A DNA stretch of 64,000 nucleotides from Vallitalea guaymasensis (GTDB lineage Bacteria > Bacillota > Clostridia > Lachnospirales > Vallitaleaceae): the NCBI RefSeq assembly GCF_018141425.1, contig NZ_CP058561.1, positions 2,790,001 through 2,854,000 of the forward strand, in the 5' to 3' direction. The position numbers and the translations under genes were made by a program. Below are positions 24,616-34,076 of this stretch, piece by piece. Positions within the stretch are counted from its first letter, which is position 1; each line of letters starts with the position of its first letter. Under the pieces are notes generated by a model. It was given only the letters and a program-made list of their open reading frames with translations, searched no databases and was not told the origin of the DNA.

Positions 24616-25212
24616 ATGTACAAACCGCAAGTTTTTAATTTTAACACTGTGGATGGTATTACAAAAAAACAACTAGAAGAGCATTATGATCTATATGTAG
24701 GTTATATTAATAAATTTGGAGAAATAAATGATCTGCTTAAACAAAAAGACAGCTATGAAAATCCTAACTCAACATACAGCACATTAAGGAGCCTAAAAAA
24801 AGGTGAATCATATTCTTTGAATGGAATTATCCTCCATCAGCTGTATTTTGGTAATATAACAGGGCGTAAGTCTAAGATACATGGTAAGATACTGGATATG
24901 ATAAATAGAGATTTCGGTTCTTATGATAATTTTGTAGAGATGTTTACTAATACAGGGTTAAGTATGAGAGGATGGGTAGTATTAATCCAAGGAGAATATA
25001 ATGGAAAACTTCGTATAATAGGTCAAGACAGTCATGATGACGGAACTGTATATAATGGTAAACCAATCCTTGTTTTGGATGTATATGAACATGCTTATAT
25101 GATTGATTTTGGTATCGACAGAAAAGAATATATTAAGGTATTCTTTGAGAATATTAATTGGGATGTTGTAAATAAAAGGTTAGAGGGAACTAAGATAGTT
25201 TCATATAGATAG
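24616..25212 (+). CDS. Divergent Fe/Mn superoxide dismutase family protein
   Basis: A 198-residue protein with the SOD fold order. All four metal ligands can be placed: His23 (LEEHYDLYVGYIN), His74 (IILHQLYFGN), Asp155 and His159 (LDVYEHAYMIDF; family consensus DVWEHAYY.D). The usual 'HH..YV' and 'FW.NL' signatures are altered (EHYDLYV, LYFGNI), and Tyr replaces Trp before EHAY. It probably dismutates superoxide, but loss of consensus second-shell residues could change activity. Monocistronic, after the tRNA terminator. Confidence 0.75.
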   Translation: MYKPQVFNFNTVDGITKKQLEEHYDLYVGYINKFGEINDLLKQKDSYENPNSTYSTLRSLKKGESYSLNGIILHQLYFGNITGRKSKIHGKILDMINRDFGSYDNFVEMFTNTGLSMRGWVVLIQGEYNGKLRIIGQDSHDDGTVYNGKPILVLDVYEHAYMIDFGIDRKEYIKVFFENINWDVVNKRLEGTKIVSYR

Positions 25213-25314
25213 ATATATTTAATTCGACTTATATAGATTGAATCCAAGTTTTTTACATTCTATTATTATTATGCATGAATATAATTAGGTAAATATATAT
25301 TTAGAGGTTGTATT

Positions 25315-25827
25315 ATGTTAAGAAATGTATTTTTTATTCTTATCTTAACTGTCTTTGTATTCATAGCAGGAGGATGTAAAAAAGAAGTAGCCCAAGAAGT
25401 AGAAGCTAGATTTGTAATCAATGATGAAGTTATAGAAGATATAGTAGAGGGGTTATGGGTTGAAGTAGCTCTAAAAGAAGAAGGACATAAAGTTATTGTA
25501 AGAGAAAATAATGAAATAAAAAAAGAAATGATATGTTCAGGTGGAACAAAAGAAGAGCCTACTTTACTTGGAACTTTCAATTTAGAAAATAGAGGATTAT
25601 GGTTTTACTCCGAAAGATTTAAAGAAGGAGCAAAATATTGGGTAAGGATTACAGAACAATATTTATTTCACGGTATTCCTAGAGATAAAGATTGGAATAT
25701 AATAGAAGAAGAACAAGATAAGCTAGGTGGACCTGCAAGTCATGGATGTGTAAGGCTTGGAGAGGAAGATGCCCAGTGGTTCTATGAAAATGTTCCAGAT
25801 GGAACTACAGTAATTATTCATGAATAG
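25315..25827 (+). CDS. L,D-transpeptidase (YkuD) lipoprotein
   Basis: 170 residues: N-terminal hydrophobic signal with lipobox FIAGGC (Cys21), then a YkuD domain ending in the catalytic motif SHGCVRL (Cys about 145, His about 143). Enzymes of this family make 3-3 peptidoglycan cross-links or attach proteins to the wall. The domain is short, so it is a minimal type. Lipid anchoring puts it on the outer face of the membrane. Confidence 0.85.
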   Translation: MLRNVFFILILTVFVFIAGGCKKEVAQEVEARFVINDEVIEDIVEGLWVEVALKEEGHKVIVRENNEIKKEMICSGGTKEEPTLLGTFNLENRGLWFYSERFKEGAKYWVRITEQYLFHGIPRDKDWNIIEEEQDKLGGPASHGCVRLGEEDAQWFYENVPDGTTVIIHE

Positions 25828-26010
25828 ATTTAAAAATACCATGAAATATGTTAGTATTAATTAAAGTTATAGTTTAAGAACTGTTAAAATTGATAAAGAT
25901 AAAAATAATAATATAAAAGTAATACTATTGTAAAATCTATATGATACAATGAAACAATATAAAAATAGTGCAAATGAACTAGTTGAAAGAACCTAATTAT
26001 TTAGGGGGAA

Positions 26011-28620
26011 ATGAAATTGAGAATAAACAAATATATAATTATCCTAATGGTTTTTATATGCTTTCTTCTAACAAGCTGTAAAAATGAAAAGAAAGTAGAA
26101 GTAACCATTGTGGATAGTGATACAACAAGTACAAAATCTGCTGACTTAGAAAGTACAATTTCAGATATTGATTTTAATGAATGGTTATACTTTGGGAATC
26201 CTGATGACAATTACAAGATATATAGAATGAAGACAGATGGTACTGGACTTACAAAAATAGCTGATGCCAGATTTGACGGAATAAGGAATCTAGAGAGCTG
26301 GATCTATTATATTGATACTAATGAAAAATATACTCCAGCAAAATTAGCACGTGTTAGTTGGGATGGTACAGGCAAAGAAATACTTTCAGAAGAGGATGTA
26401 AATGCTTTCTGCACAAGTGAAGATTATATATTCTATATATTTGAAAATAACATCTATAGAATTCAGAAAGATGGTTCCCTAAAAACTAAAATAGTATCTA
26501 CAGAAAACCAAATCTATTCTGTAAAATATTATGGGGATACTGTTTTTTATAGTACTGACCAGGGATTATTCAGTATTGATAGTGATGGGAAAAATCCTAT
26601 GCTGCTATTAGAAGGAAATTTCACTAATTTCAGCGTAAGCAATGATAGAATATACTATTTTGATAATAAAATGTATAGTTGTGCACTTGATGGTAGTGAT
26701 GAAAGACAATTATTTGATTTAAGTGTTAGCGAGGTTTTTGTAGTCGATGATGTAATCTATTATAATCAGAATGAATATCTCTACAAAATAAATAGCTACG
26801 ACGGTAAGACCGATAAAATATTTATTGACGAATCACTTAATGACTTTTATGAGAAAGACTGTTACTTATATTTTTATGGTCAAAATAGAATATGGAAAGT
26901 AAAAACTGACTTATCAGAGAAGAAAATTTTTATTGGAACAGGCGGAGAACAACATCATAAGATGTATATCAAAGTTGATAACAGGATTTTCTCCAAAAAC
27001 TTTGAAAGTCTAGATAGTGCTGATGAGTTATCTTCTTACAAGCTTTACGAAGTAGTTGGTGATGATATGGGTAAAAAGATATCAGATATAGCTATCAACA
27101 TGTTTGACACCAACAACGGAAATGTATATTATACTGATGCAGTAGATAAAAAATTATATTGTCTTGATATTAATATGAATGAAAAAAAATTAGTTATAGA
27201 TAAGATGGTAGGTTCATTCATAATATATAATAATTTCATCTACTATACTGATATGAATGATAATTATAAGTTACATGCTTTTAATATAAGAAACAATGTT
27301 ACTACTAATATAACAAATATACCAGTAAATAATATTAAGCGTTCAGGGACCACTATCTATTTCTTGGATAACAAGAAGAGAATTGGTATATATAACCCTG
27401 GTACAGGTAATGACAGCAGATATATCAATGTATTTACTACTACCTATGATATTGTTGGAGATATAATATATTATAAAAATGAAGATGATGACGGTAGACT
27501 GTATAAAATTAAAAATGATGGAAGCGAAAACATCAAGATCACAGAAAATACTATAAAAGATATATATGCCAACGATGAAAATATCTATTACGTAGAAAAA
27601 AATGGAGCTAATCTATTATATAGAATCTCTAACAATCATACACAAGGAGAATTCTTGGACATTATTAGTATGGCTTATACTGATATGGAAATAATTGATG
27701 GTAAGTTCTATATGAGTGTAGCTTCGGAAGGTGGAAGTTATTATACTGTAGAAAAATACCTTGAAGACCTGAAATTTGATGTATCCTTTGATATGGAAAA
27801 ACAGGTTGATGATAAGTGGAAATACTTTGTTTACAAAGTGGATGGCTATATGGGTTACCTCTACAAGTATAATGTTGATACTAATGAGATAAAACTTATT
27901 GTTGATAAATGGGTTACAGATTTCCAGATAGAAGGGAAATATATATACTATACTGGATTAGATGGAATCAACATTAATTTTACTACTTATATAGATAGAA
28001 TCAATCTGGAAACTGATAATATCAATAATATAATTACTTTTATTGACCCTAAGATATATAATATATCCTTCAAAGTTATGAAGGATCATATATACTATTC
28101 TCTAGATGATTCTACAGATGGGTGTATATGGAAAAAGAACCTGATAAGTGATGAACAAACAGTTATAGTTGATGATAGTAGTAATCTAGAGAATATAGTT
28201 GATGGTTGGCTCTACTATCAAAATAGCAACAAAAGGCTTGCAAGAGTTAAATTGGATGGCTCAGATAAACAGACTCTCACTAATACTTATAGTGAATTCA
28301 TATATGCTGATAAGAATGAGTTATACTATCTAAGCATAAGTGGTGAAGATAGTTTCAAAGGTATAATCATCAAAAGAAATATTGATAGCGGTTCAAAGGA
28401 AGTTGTTGTTAACAAGGAAATAGCAATAAGTGATTTAATTGTTGTAAACGATAAGTTATATTATAATTTTGAAGGTATCAATAGGTATGACTTTAGAAAT
28501 GATAACACTACTAAGGTTTATGATAAGGAAGTTGACTATTTTTCCTTGGTAGGTGATGTATTGTATATCTCTGTACATGAAGGAGAAAATTATAAAACAA
28601 TAAAAATGCCTTTACAATAA
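26011..28620 (+). CDS. Large DUF5050 beta-propeller lipoprotein
   Basis: 869 residues with a lipoprotein signal (FICFLLTSC, Cys about 23). The rest is a series of TolB/YWTD-like repeats of the DUF5050 kind: 'WLYFGNPDDNYKIYRMKTDG', 'YYIDTNEKYTPAKLARVSWD', 'LYKIKNDGSENIKITENTIK', 'GWLYYQNSNKRLARVKLDGS'. Their number suggests two or more propellers. These are likely protein- or ligand-binding surfaces outside the membrane. The function is not known. Repeats resemble those in the tail fibre at 14772. RBS AGGGGG. Confidence 0.75.
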   Translation: MKLRINKYIIILMVFICFLLTSCKNEKKVEVTIVDSDTTSTKSADLESTISDIDFNEWLYFGNPDDNYKIYRMKTDGTGLTKIADARFDGIRNLESWIYYIDTNEKYTPAKLARVSWDGTGKEILSEEDVNAFCTSEDYIFYIFENNIYRIQKDGSLKTKIVSTENQIYSVKYYGDTVFYSTDQGLFSIDSDGKNPMLLLEGNFTNFSVSNDRIYYFDNKMYSCALDGSDERQLFDLSVSEVFVVDDVIYYNQNEYLYKINSYDGKTDKIFIDESLNDFYEKDCYLYFYGQNRIWKVKTDLSEKKIFIGTGGEQHHKMYIKVDNRIFSKNFESLDSADELSSYKLYEVVGDDMGKKISDIAINMFDTNNGNVYYTDAVDKKLYCLDINMNEKKLVIDKMVGSFIIYNNFIYYTDMNDNYKLHAFNIRNNVTTNITNIPVNNIKRSGTTIYFLDNKKRIGIYNPGTGNDSRYINVFTTTYDIVGDIIYYKNEDDDGRLYKIKNDGSENIKITENTIKDIYANDENIYYVEKNGANLLYRISNNHTQGEFLDIISMAYTDMEIIDGKFYMSVASEGGSYYTVEKYLEDLKFDVSFDMEKQVDDKWKYFVYKVDGYMGYLYKYNVDTNEIKLIVDKWVTDFQIEGKYIYYTGLDGININFTTYIDRINLETDNINNIITFIDPKIYNISFKVMKDHIYYSLDDSTDGCIWKKNLISDEQTVIVDDSSNLENIVDGWLYYQNSNKRLARVKLDGSDKQTLTNTYSEFIYADKNELYYLSISGEDSFKGIIIKRNIDSGSKEVVVNKEIAISDLIVVNDKLYYNFEGINRYDFRNDNTTKVYDKEVDYFSLVGDVLYISVHEGENYKTIKMPLQ

Positions 28621-28626
28621 ATATTT

Positions 28627-28650
28627 GGGCTGTCTTATAGACAGCCTTTT
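28627..28650 (+). terminator. Terminator after the propeller lipoprotein
   Basis: GGCTGTC-TTATA-GACAGCC followed by TTTT. Confidence 0.8.
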
Positions 28651-28694
28651 ACGTTATAATAAGATTACAAATCAGTTTGGAAAGGACTTTATAC

Positions 28695-30440
28695 ATGAAC
28701 GTATTATTAGTTGGGATAAATGCCAAGTTTATTCATTCTAACTTGGCAATAAGATACTTGGAGAAATATTGTAGAGATTATAAAGATAATATTGAAACAG
28801 TGGAATTCACAATCAATAATCTATACGATTTTATACTACAAGAGATATATAAGAAAAAACCGGATATATTATCTATTTCCTGTTATATATGGAACATAGA
28901 AATAGTTAAATCCTTGGTAAAGGATTATAAAAAGATATCTCCAGAGACAACAATTATTCTTGGGGGACCAGAAGTTTCCTATGATTCAACAGAATTAATG
29001 GAAAGATATAAGGAAATAGATGTAATAATAGTTGGAGAAGGGGAAGAAACCTTCAATGAGCTTATGAGACATTATGTTGATGGATTAAGTACAATTAATA
29101 TGATAGATGGTATTATATACAGAGAAGGTAATGAAATATATAGAAATACACAACGTATGCCTCTTGGACTGGATCAATTACCTTTTGTCTATGATGAAGG
29201 TTTTGGGGCATTTGAAAATAAAATAATCTATTATGAATCATCTAGAGGATGTCCTTTTAATTGTCAATACTGTTTATCCTCTATTGAAAAAGGAGTAAGG
29301 ATTAGAAGTTTGCCTACTGTATTGAAAGAATTACAATGTTTTCTTGATGCTAGAGTAGTACAAGTCAAATTTGTTGATAGAACCTTTAATTGTAATAAAA
29401 AACACGCTCTAGGAATTTGGAAATATCTTCATGAACATGACAATGGATATACCAATTTTCACTTTGAAATATCAGGAGACTTATTAGATGATGAGACTAT
29501 AGATTTTTTATCTAAAGTAAGACCAGGACTATTTCAACTTGAGGTTGGAGTGCAATCCACTAATGAAGTGACAATAAGCAATATTAAGAGAAAAACTAAT
29601 TTTGAAAAACTTTCAGATGTTGTTAGTAAAATTAATAAGGGAAATAATATACATCAACATCTAGATTTAATAGCAGGGCTTCCTGGGGAAGACTATATTT
29701 CCTTCGGTAAGTCATTTGATGATGTCTATAATTTGAAGCCACATCAGCTTCAATTAGGCTTTCTGAAAATATTAAAAGGTTCAGGACTGAAAAAGGATGC
29801 AGATAGATATGATATCCTGTATAAAGATAAAGCACCTTATGAGGTACTTAGAACCAAGGAATTGACTTACGATGATGTTCTGAAGTTGAAGATGATAGAA
29901 GAGATGGTGGAAATATATTATAATAGCGGAAATTTCTATTTTGCTATAAAATATATAGAGAGAAGTTTTGAAACACCATTCAGCCTATATGAATCTTTAG
30001 CAAAGTATTGGTTGAAGAACAATTATCATGGAGTTAATCATAATAAGATTAAGCTGTATACAATTTTATTAGAATTCTATCATGATATTATAGAAAAAGA
30101 CGATGTTAATATTAAGCATATTCTTCGATTTGATATGTACTTACAGGAAAAGGTCAAAAAATTTCCGTATTGGTTAGAACGTAATGATAATCATAAAGAA
30201 GCTATAATTGATTTTTATAAGAATGAGGAAAATATTATTAAGTTCCTACCAAACTATCAAGATTATACTTCCAAACAGATTAGTAGAATGGCACATTTGG
30301 AAATATTTCCTATTAACATCATAAAATGGGCGGATGATTTCTCGAAACCGATAGAACACAGGGAAATAGCAGTATTATTTGATTATCATAATAGAGATAT
30401 ATTTAGAAATAATGCTAAATATGTTCAGGTAATAATCTAA
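28695..30440 (+). CDS. B12-binding-domain radical SAM protein (DUF4080 type)
   Basis: Start ATG 28695 behind GGAAAGG. The ~581-residue protein begins with a cobalamin-binding-like domain (MNVLLVGINAKFIHSNLAIR; 'LGGPEVSYD' near 95). A radical SAM domain follows with Cys-x3-Cys-x2-Cys in SRGCPFNCQYCLSS and 'IAGLPGEDYISF'. The C-terminal ~200 residues fit DUF4080, the usual partner of this domain pair. The cobalamin His motif is not obvious. The reaction is unknown; related proteins are thought to modify RNA, lipids or small molecules. Confidence 0.8.
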   Translation: MNVLLVGINAKFIHSNLAIRYLEKYCRDYKDNIETVEFTINNLYDFILQEIYKKKPDILSISCYIWNIEIVKSLVKDYKKISPETTIILGGPEVSYDSTELMERYKEIDVIIVGEGEETFNELMRHYVDGLSTINMIDGIIYREGNEIYRNTQRMPLGLDQLPFVYDEGFGAFENKIIYYESSRGCPFNCQYCLSSIEKGVRIRSLPTVLKELQCFLDARVVQVKFVDRTFNCNKKHALGIWKYLHEHDNGYTNFHFEISGDLLDDETIDFLSKVRPGLFQLEVGVQSTNEVTISNIKRKTNFEKLSDVVSKINKGNNIHQHLDLIAGLPGEDYISFGKSFDDVYNLKPHQLQLGFLKILKGSGLKKDADRYDILYKDKAPYEVLRTKELTYDDVLKLKMIEEMVEIYYNSGNFYFAIKYIERSFETPFSLYESLAKYWLKNNYHGVNHNKIKLYTILLEFYHDIIEKDDVNIKHILRFDMYLQEKVKKFPYWLERNDNHKEAIIDFYKNEENIIKFLPNYQDYTSKQISRMAHLEIFPINIIKWADDFSKPIEHREIAVLFDYHNRDIFRNNAKYVQVII

Positions 30441-30445
30441 TTTAC

Positions 30446-30482
30446 AATATTTCCCAGGAAATGGGAATATTTCCCAGGAAAT
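30446..30482. repeat. Two tandem 20-bp repeats holding a palindrome
   Basis: AATATTTCCCAGGAAAT occurs at 30446-30462 and again at 30466-30482, and each contains the near-palindrome ATTTCC-CAGG-AAAT. It sits between the radical SAM and endonuclease III genes, immediately before the latter's RBS, so it may be an operator or an mRNA hairpin pair. Confidence 0.6.
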
Positions 30483-30506
30483 AGAAAATAGAAAGGAAGA
30501 ATTTTT

Positions 30507-31163
30507 ATGGCAAATAATAAGACGATAAAAAAGGTTCTTAACTTATTAGATGAGAATTATCCCAAAGACATAAAATGTTATTTAGACCATGAAAACCCTT
30601 GGCAATTACTTATTGCTACTATATTAAGTGCTCAATGTACTGACGATAGAGTTAATATTGTAACTAAAGATTTATTCAGGAAATACACATCTGTCAAAGA
30701 TTTTGCTGAAGCAGATATAAGTGAACTGGAACAAGATATTAGATCAACTGGTTTCTATAGAAATAAAGCTAAGAACATTATTGGATGTTGTAGGACATTA
30801 TTAGAACAACATGATGGACAAGTCCCGAAGGATATAGAGAAACTAGTTAAACTTCAAGGGGTAGGGAGAAAGACAGCTAATGTAATTAGAGGAAATATCT
30901 ATAATATCCCAAGCATAGTTGTAGATACACATGTAAAACGTATATCAAAAAAATTAGGATTCACTGAGTATACTGACCCTGTTAAGATAGAATTCGATTT
31001 GATGGAAATATTGCCAAAAGAGCATTGGATTAGATATAATACCCAAGTAATTGCTCATGGACGAGCTATATGTACTGCTAGAAGTCCAAAATGTGAAAGA
31101 TGTTTTTTACTACCTTATTGTAAAACAGGACTTGAGAATATGATTAATGTTATTGATGAATAA
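30507..31163 (+). CDS. nth: Endonuclease III
   Basis: 218 residues, the family's usual length. Helix-hairpin-helix with the catalytic lysine in LQGVGRKTANVI, catalytic aspartate in VVDTHVKRISKKLGF, and a C-terminal 4Fe-4S loop with Cys-x6-Cys-x2-Cys-x5-Cys (CTARSPKCERCFLLPYC). A DNA glycosylase/AP lyase removing oxidised pyrimidines in base-excision repair. Confidence 0.95.
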   Translation: MANNKTIKKVLNLLDENYPKDIKCYLDHENPWQLLIATILSAQCTDDRVNIVTKDLFRKYTSVKDFAEADISELEQDIRSTGFYRNKAKNIIGCCRTLLEQHDGQVPKDIEKLVKLQGVGRKTANVIRGNIYNIPSIVVDTHVKRISKKLGFTEYTDPVKIEFDLMEILPKEHWIRYNTQVIAHGRAICTARSPKCERCFLLPYCKTGLENMINVIDE

Positions 31164-31339
31164 ATTAGCCTATATGCCCTAAGATATTGTAAAAACATTC
31201 AAATCATGATACTATAATGTAGGTTATAAAAAGAATAATTAGCTAATTTAATACTTGTCATTATTTTGTTATGACATATTATTTTAGTGTTATATCAAAT
31301 AAAATATTTCATGCTTGCTTTTAAGGTAAGATAGGGAGG

Positions 31340-31963
31340 ATGAACATGGAAAAACCAATAATAATTGGCATTGCTGGAGGTACTGGTTCAGGTAAGACAA
31401 CTCTAGTGAATAAACTAAAAACTGTATTAGGTAACGAAGTAGTCGCTTTAACACATGATTATTATTACAAGGCAAATGCTCACCTTGAATTTGATGAGAG
31501 AAAAATGCTTAATTACGATCACCCTAATGCATTTGATACGGATATTTTAATAAGTGATTTAATCAAGTTGAAGAATGGTGAATCTATACAACGTCCTATC
31601 TATAGTTTTGTGAAACATACGAGAGAAAAAGAAACAGTTACAGTAGAGCCAAAAAAAGTAATTATTATTGAAGGTATCTTAATATTTGAGAACAAGGACT
31701 TAAGGGATTTGTTGGATATTAAGGTGTATGTGGATACAGATGCTGATGTACGTATTATCAGAAGGGTTCTTAGGGATGTAAAGGAAAGAGGAAGAAGCCT
31801 CGATTCCGTTATTGACCAATATCTTAACACTGTAAAGATAATGCATGAGGAATTCGTGGAACCAAGTAAAAAACATGCAGACATTATTATACCAGAAGGT
31901 GGTTATAACGAGGTGGCATGTTCAATGCTCATTGATAAGATTAGAGCACTACTTAATGAGTAA
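31340..31963 (+). CDS. udk: Uridine kinase
   Basis: 207 residues with Walker A GGTGSGKTT at about 14-22, the 'LTHDYYYKANAHL' acceptor region and the uridine-kinase phrase 'YDHPNAFDTDIL'. 'RRVLRDVKERGRSLDSVIDQY' is the lid helix. It phosphorylates uridine and cytidine in pyrimidine salvage. Start ATG 31340 behind GGGAGG; an ATG 6 bp later is possible. Confidence 0.93.
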   Translation: MNMEKPIIIGIAGGTGSGKTTLVNKLKTVLGNEVVALTHDYYYKANAHLEFDERKMLNYDHPNAFDTDILISDLIKLKNGESIQRPIYSFVKHTREKETVTVEPKKVIIIEGILIFENKDLRDLLDIKVYVDTDADVRIIRRVLRDVKERGRSLDSVIDQYLNTVKIMHEEFVEPSKKHADIIIPEGGYNEVACSMLIDKIRALLNE

Positions 31964-31991
31964 ACCTAATAAAAAGAGAGGTATTTAAAAA

Positions 31992-32372
31992 GTGTGTATT
32001 ATTAATATAAACGCTGAAAATATTGATTATGAAAGTGCTCTGGGGAAATTGGGGAATTCAATAAAATTATATAAAATAATTCTAGTAGGCTTTAAGAATA
32101 AGTATGCTAATGCATATGATGACCTGGTAACATTAGGCATAGAAAATAACTATACAGAAGCGAAAATTTTATCACATAGTTTAAAGGGGGTTTGTGGTAA
32201 TCTTGGAGCTAATAATCTGGAAATTATATCTAGGGAGCTTGAATATTCCTATTTAAATGAGGATAATAAACACTTACAATTACTAGATGCCTTTAAACAA
32301 GAGGTCCATGTGGTTTTAGAGGATATAAATAGTATTTTAGAATGTATTGATGGAACTAATGAGTCTAAATAA
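31992..32372 (+). CDS. Orphan HPt-domain protein
   Basis: 126 residues starting at GTG 31992 (RBS AGAGAGG). The four-helix HPt pattern is clear, with the phosphorylatable histidine in LSHSLKGVCGNLGANNLEII. HPt proteins pass phosphoryl groups between receiver domains. No kinase or receiver gene is next to it, so its partner must be elsewhere. Neighbours are uridine kinase and a DnaQ-like exonuclease. Confidence 0.8.
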   Translation: MCIININAENIDYESALGKLGNSIKLYKIILVGFKNKYANAYDDLVTLGIENNYTEAKILSHSLKGVCGNLGANNLEIISRELEYSYLNEDNKHLQLLDAFKQEVHVVLEDINSILECIDGTNESK

Positions 32373-32399
32373 ATTTTAGCCATGAACTGAGGTGTCATT

Positions 32400-33107
32400 A
32401 TGAAAAACTTTGTAGCATTTGATATAGAGACTACAGGTATAAGCCCGATGGATAGTAGAATTACTGAAATTGGAGCAGTTAAAATAGTTGATGGTAATGT
32501 AGTAGATGAATTCAATCAGCTAATAAACCCAGAAATATCAATTCCTGACAATATCGTATCACTTACTGGTATTACTGACGAACTAGTAAAGGATGAACCT
32601 ACAATCAATTTTGTCTTACCGGATTTTATTGATTTTTGTAAAGGATTTGATATACTTGGTCATAATATAAAATTCGATTTCAGCTTTATAAAAACATATG
32701 CACTAAAATTAAATATGACTTTTGAAAAAAATGCCCTTGATACATTGACCATATCAAGAATGGTATTAAAGGATTTGCCTAGCAGGAGATTGGGCTGTTT
32801 ATGTGATTACTATAGAATAGATTATCTAAATGGTCATCGTGCATTCAATGATGCATATGCTACATATCAGTTATATAATCAGCTTAAAACGGATTTTTAT
32901 GAAGGGAATAAGGAATTATTTATTCCAAAACCAATCTTGTGGAAACCTAAGAAAACTTCTGCAATTACATATAAACAAAAAGCTTATCTGGCTGCACTAA
33001 TAAGAAAACATAATGTAGTCCTTGATAAGCAGATTGACGAATTATCTAAAAGTGAAGCCAGTAGAGCTATAGATAATATTATTAATACATATGGTAGAGC
33101 AAAATAA
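32400..33107 (+). CDS. DnaQ-like DEDDh 3'-5' exonuclease
   Basis: 235 residues. DEDDh motifs: Exo I FDIETTGISPMDSRITEIGA, Exo II LGHNIKFDFSFI, Exo III HRAFNDAYATYQLY. It resembles PolC/epsilon-type proofreading exonucleases without a polymerase, plus a ~60-residue C-terminal extension (TYKQKAYLAALIRKHN). Probably a stand-alone repair or maturation nuclease. Confidence 0.88.
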   Translation: MKNFVAFDIETTGISPMDSRITEIGAVKIVDGNVVDEFNQLINPEISIPDNIVSLTGITDELVKDEPTINFVLPDFIDFCKGFDILGHNIKFDFSFIKTYALKLNMTFEKNALDTLTISRMVLKDLPSRRLGCLCDYYRIDYLNGHRAFNDAYATYQLYNQLKTDFYEGNKELFIPKPILWKPKKTSAITYKQKAYLAALIRKHNVVLDKQIDELSKSEASRAIDNIINTYGRAK

Positions 33108-33136
33108 ATATAAAAATTGAATTAAATAATCAAAAA

Positions 33137-33745
33137 TTATAAAGAGCTTAGAGCATTTAATATTTTATCCTTCAACATAAAATCAGTATTGTTGATTTGT
33201 GAGTATAGGGAATTAAAGCTCTTAGTATCTTTTTTTATTTTATATAATTTTCCAAGCAATATGTAATGATTACTGATATCAGTTTTGATATTTACGCCTA
33301 TCTCTAAAACCTGAACGGCGGCGTCTATTTGATTGTTTTCGTATAATAACTTTCCCCACTTGTATAGATGTTTTATAAGCATTGTATAATGTTCTTCATA
33401 CATGATAAGAGTATCTAAATTGGCAGTACCGTACTCTATTTTAAGGTCGGTATTTGTTTTGCCGTGAAAATTGACTATTTTATGTTCTAATAATTCTAGA
33501 ACTTTATTTTGAGTATATATTATGTCATTAGAACACTCTTCTTTAGTTAAGATAGGTAATTCATTTTTATCAATATAAATATAATCAAGATTTTCAAGGG
33601 ATTTTTTTCTTGTGAACATTGCCTTTTCTTCTCTTGCCCAAAAAGTTTTACTGGTATTCTTTATTGTTTTATCAGCTTGGGTCATTTTTAATTTGATAAC
33701 AATAATTAGTATGATGAATGATAATAAAAAAATTGGTATTGGCAT
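33137..33745 (-). CDS. Membrane-anchored TPR-like protein
   Basis: Start at ATG 33745 behind AGGTGAT, giving MPIPIFLLSFIILIIVIKLK as an N-terminal membrane anchor; the longer start at 33766 overlaps the RBS. The C-terminal ~80 residues form helix pairs with TPR spacing (LYKWGKLLYENNQIDAAVQVLE, then HYILLGKLYKIKKDTKSFN). Function unknown; likely a membrane-bound scaffold. Confidence 0.65.
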   Translation of the reverse strand: MPIPIFLLSFIILIIVIKLKMTQADKTIKNTSKTFWAREEKAMFTRKKSLENLDYIYIDKNELPILTKEECSNDIIYTQNKVLELLEHKIVNFHGKTNTDLKIEYGTANLDTLIMYEEHYTMLIKHLYKWGKLLYENNQIDAAVQVLEIGVNIKTDISNHYILLGKLYKIKKDTKSFNSLYSQINNTDFMLKDKILNALSSL

Positions 33746-33899
33746 TATATCACCTCGTTTTGTCAAAAATAACTTCTTTTATCTTTTGACTAATAGTGTT
33801 ATTATAATATATAATTAGTAGTAACTCAATGTTTATGAATATAAAGAACTAGTATATAAATAAAAAAGGGTATAAATTATTATTCATGGAGGGAACAAG

Positions 33900-34007
33900 A
33901 TGAACATATTCAGAAATAGAAAATTTATGAAAAGAATAGCTATAGTAATAACTGCAATAATGGTTGGCAGTGCTGTTGCAATAGCATTGATTCCATTTAT
34001 AGCGTAA
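33900..34007 (+). CDS. 35-residue single-pass membrane peptide
   Basis: ATG 33900 after a good GGAGGG site. The sequence MNIFRNRKFMKRIAIVITAI... ends ...IALIPFIA: a basic N-terminus and one transmembrane helix. The size and layout recall Prli42-type stressosome miniproteins of Firmicutes, but that is only a resemblance. A strong terminator follows directly, which supports a real transcript. Confidence 0.65.
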   Translation: MNIFRNRKFMKRIAIVITAIMVGSAVAIALIPFIA

Positions 34008-34027
34008 ATTCGTTTGATAATAACACA

Positions 34028-34069
34028 GGGGACTATGGGAGAGATGTATTAACCGATAGTCCCCTTTTT
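34028..34069 (+). terminator. Terminator of the membrane-peptide gene
   Basis: GGGGACTAT (34028-34036) and ATAGTCCCC (34056-34064) followed by TTTTTA. Confidence 0.8.
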
Positions 34070-34076
34070 ATAGTTT

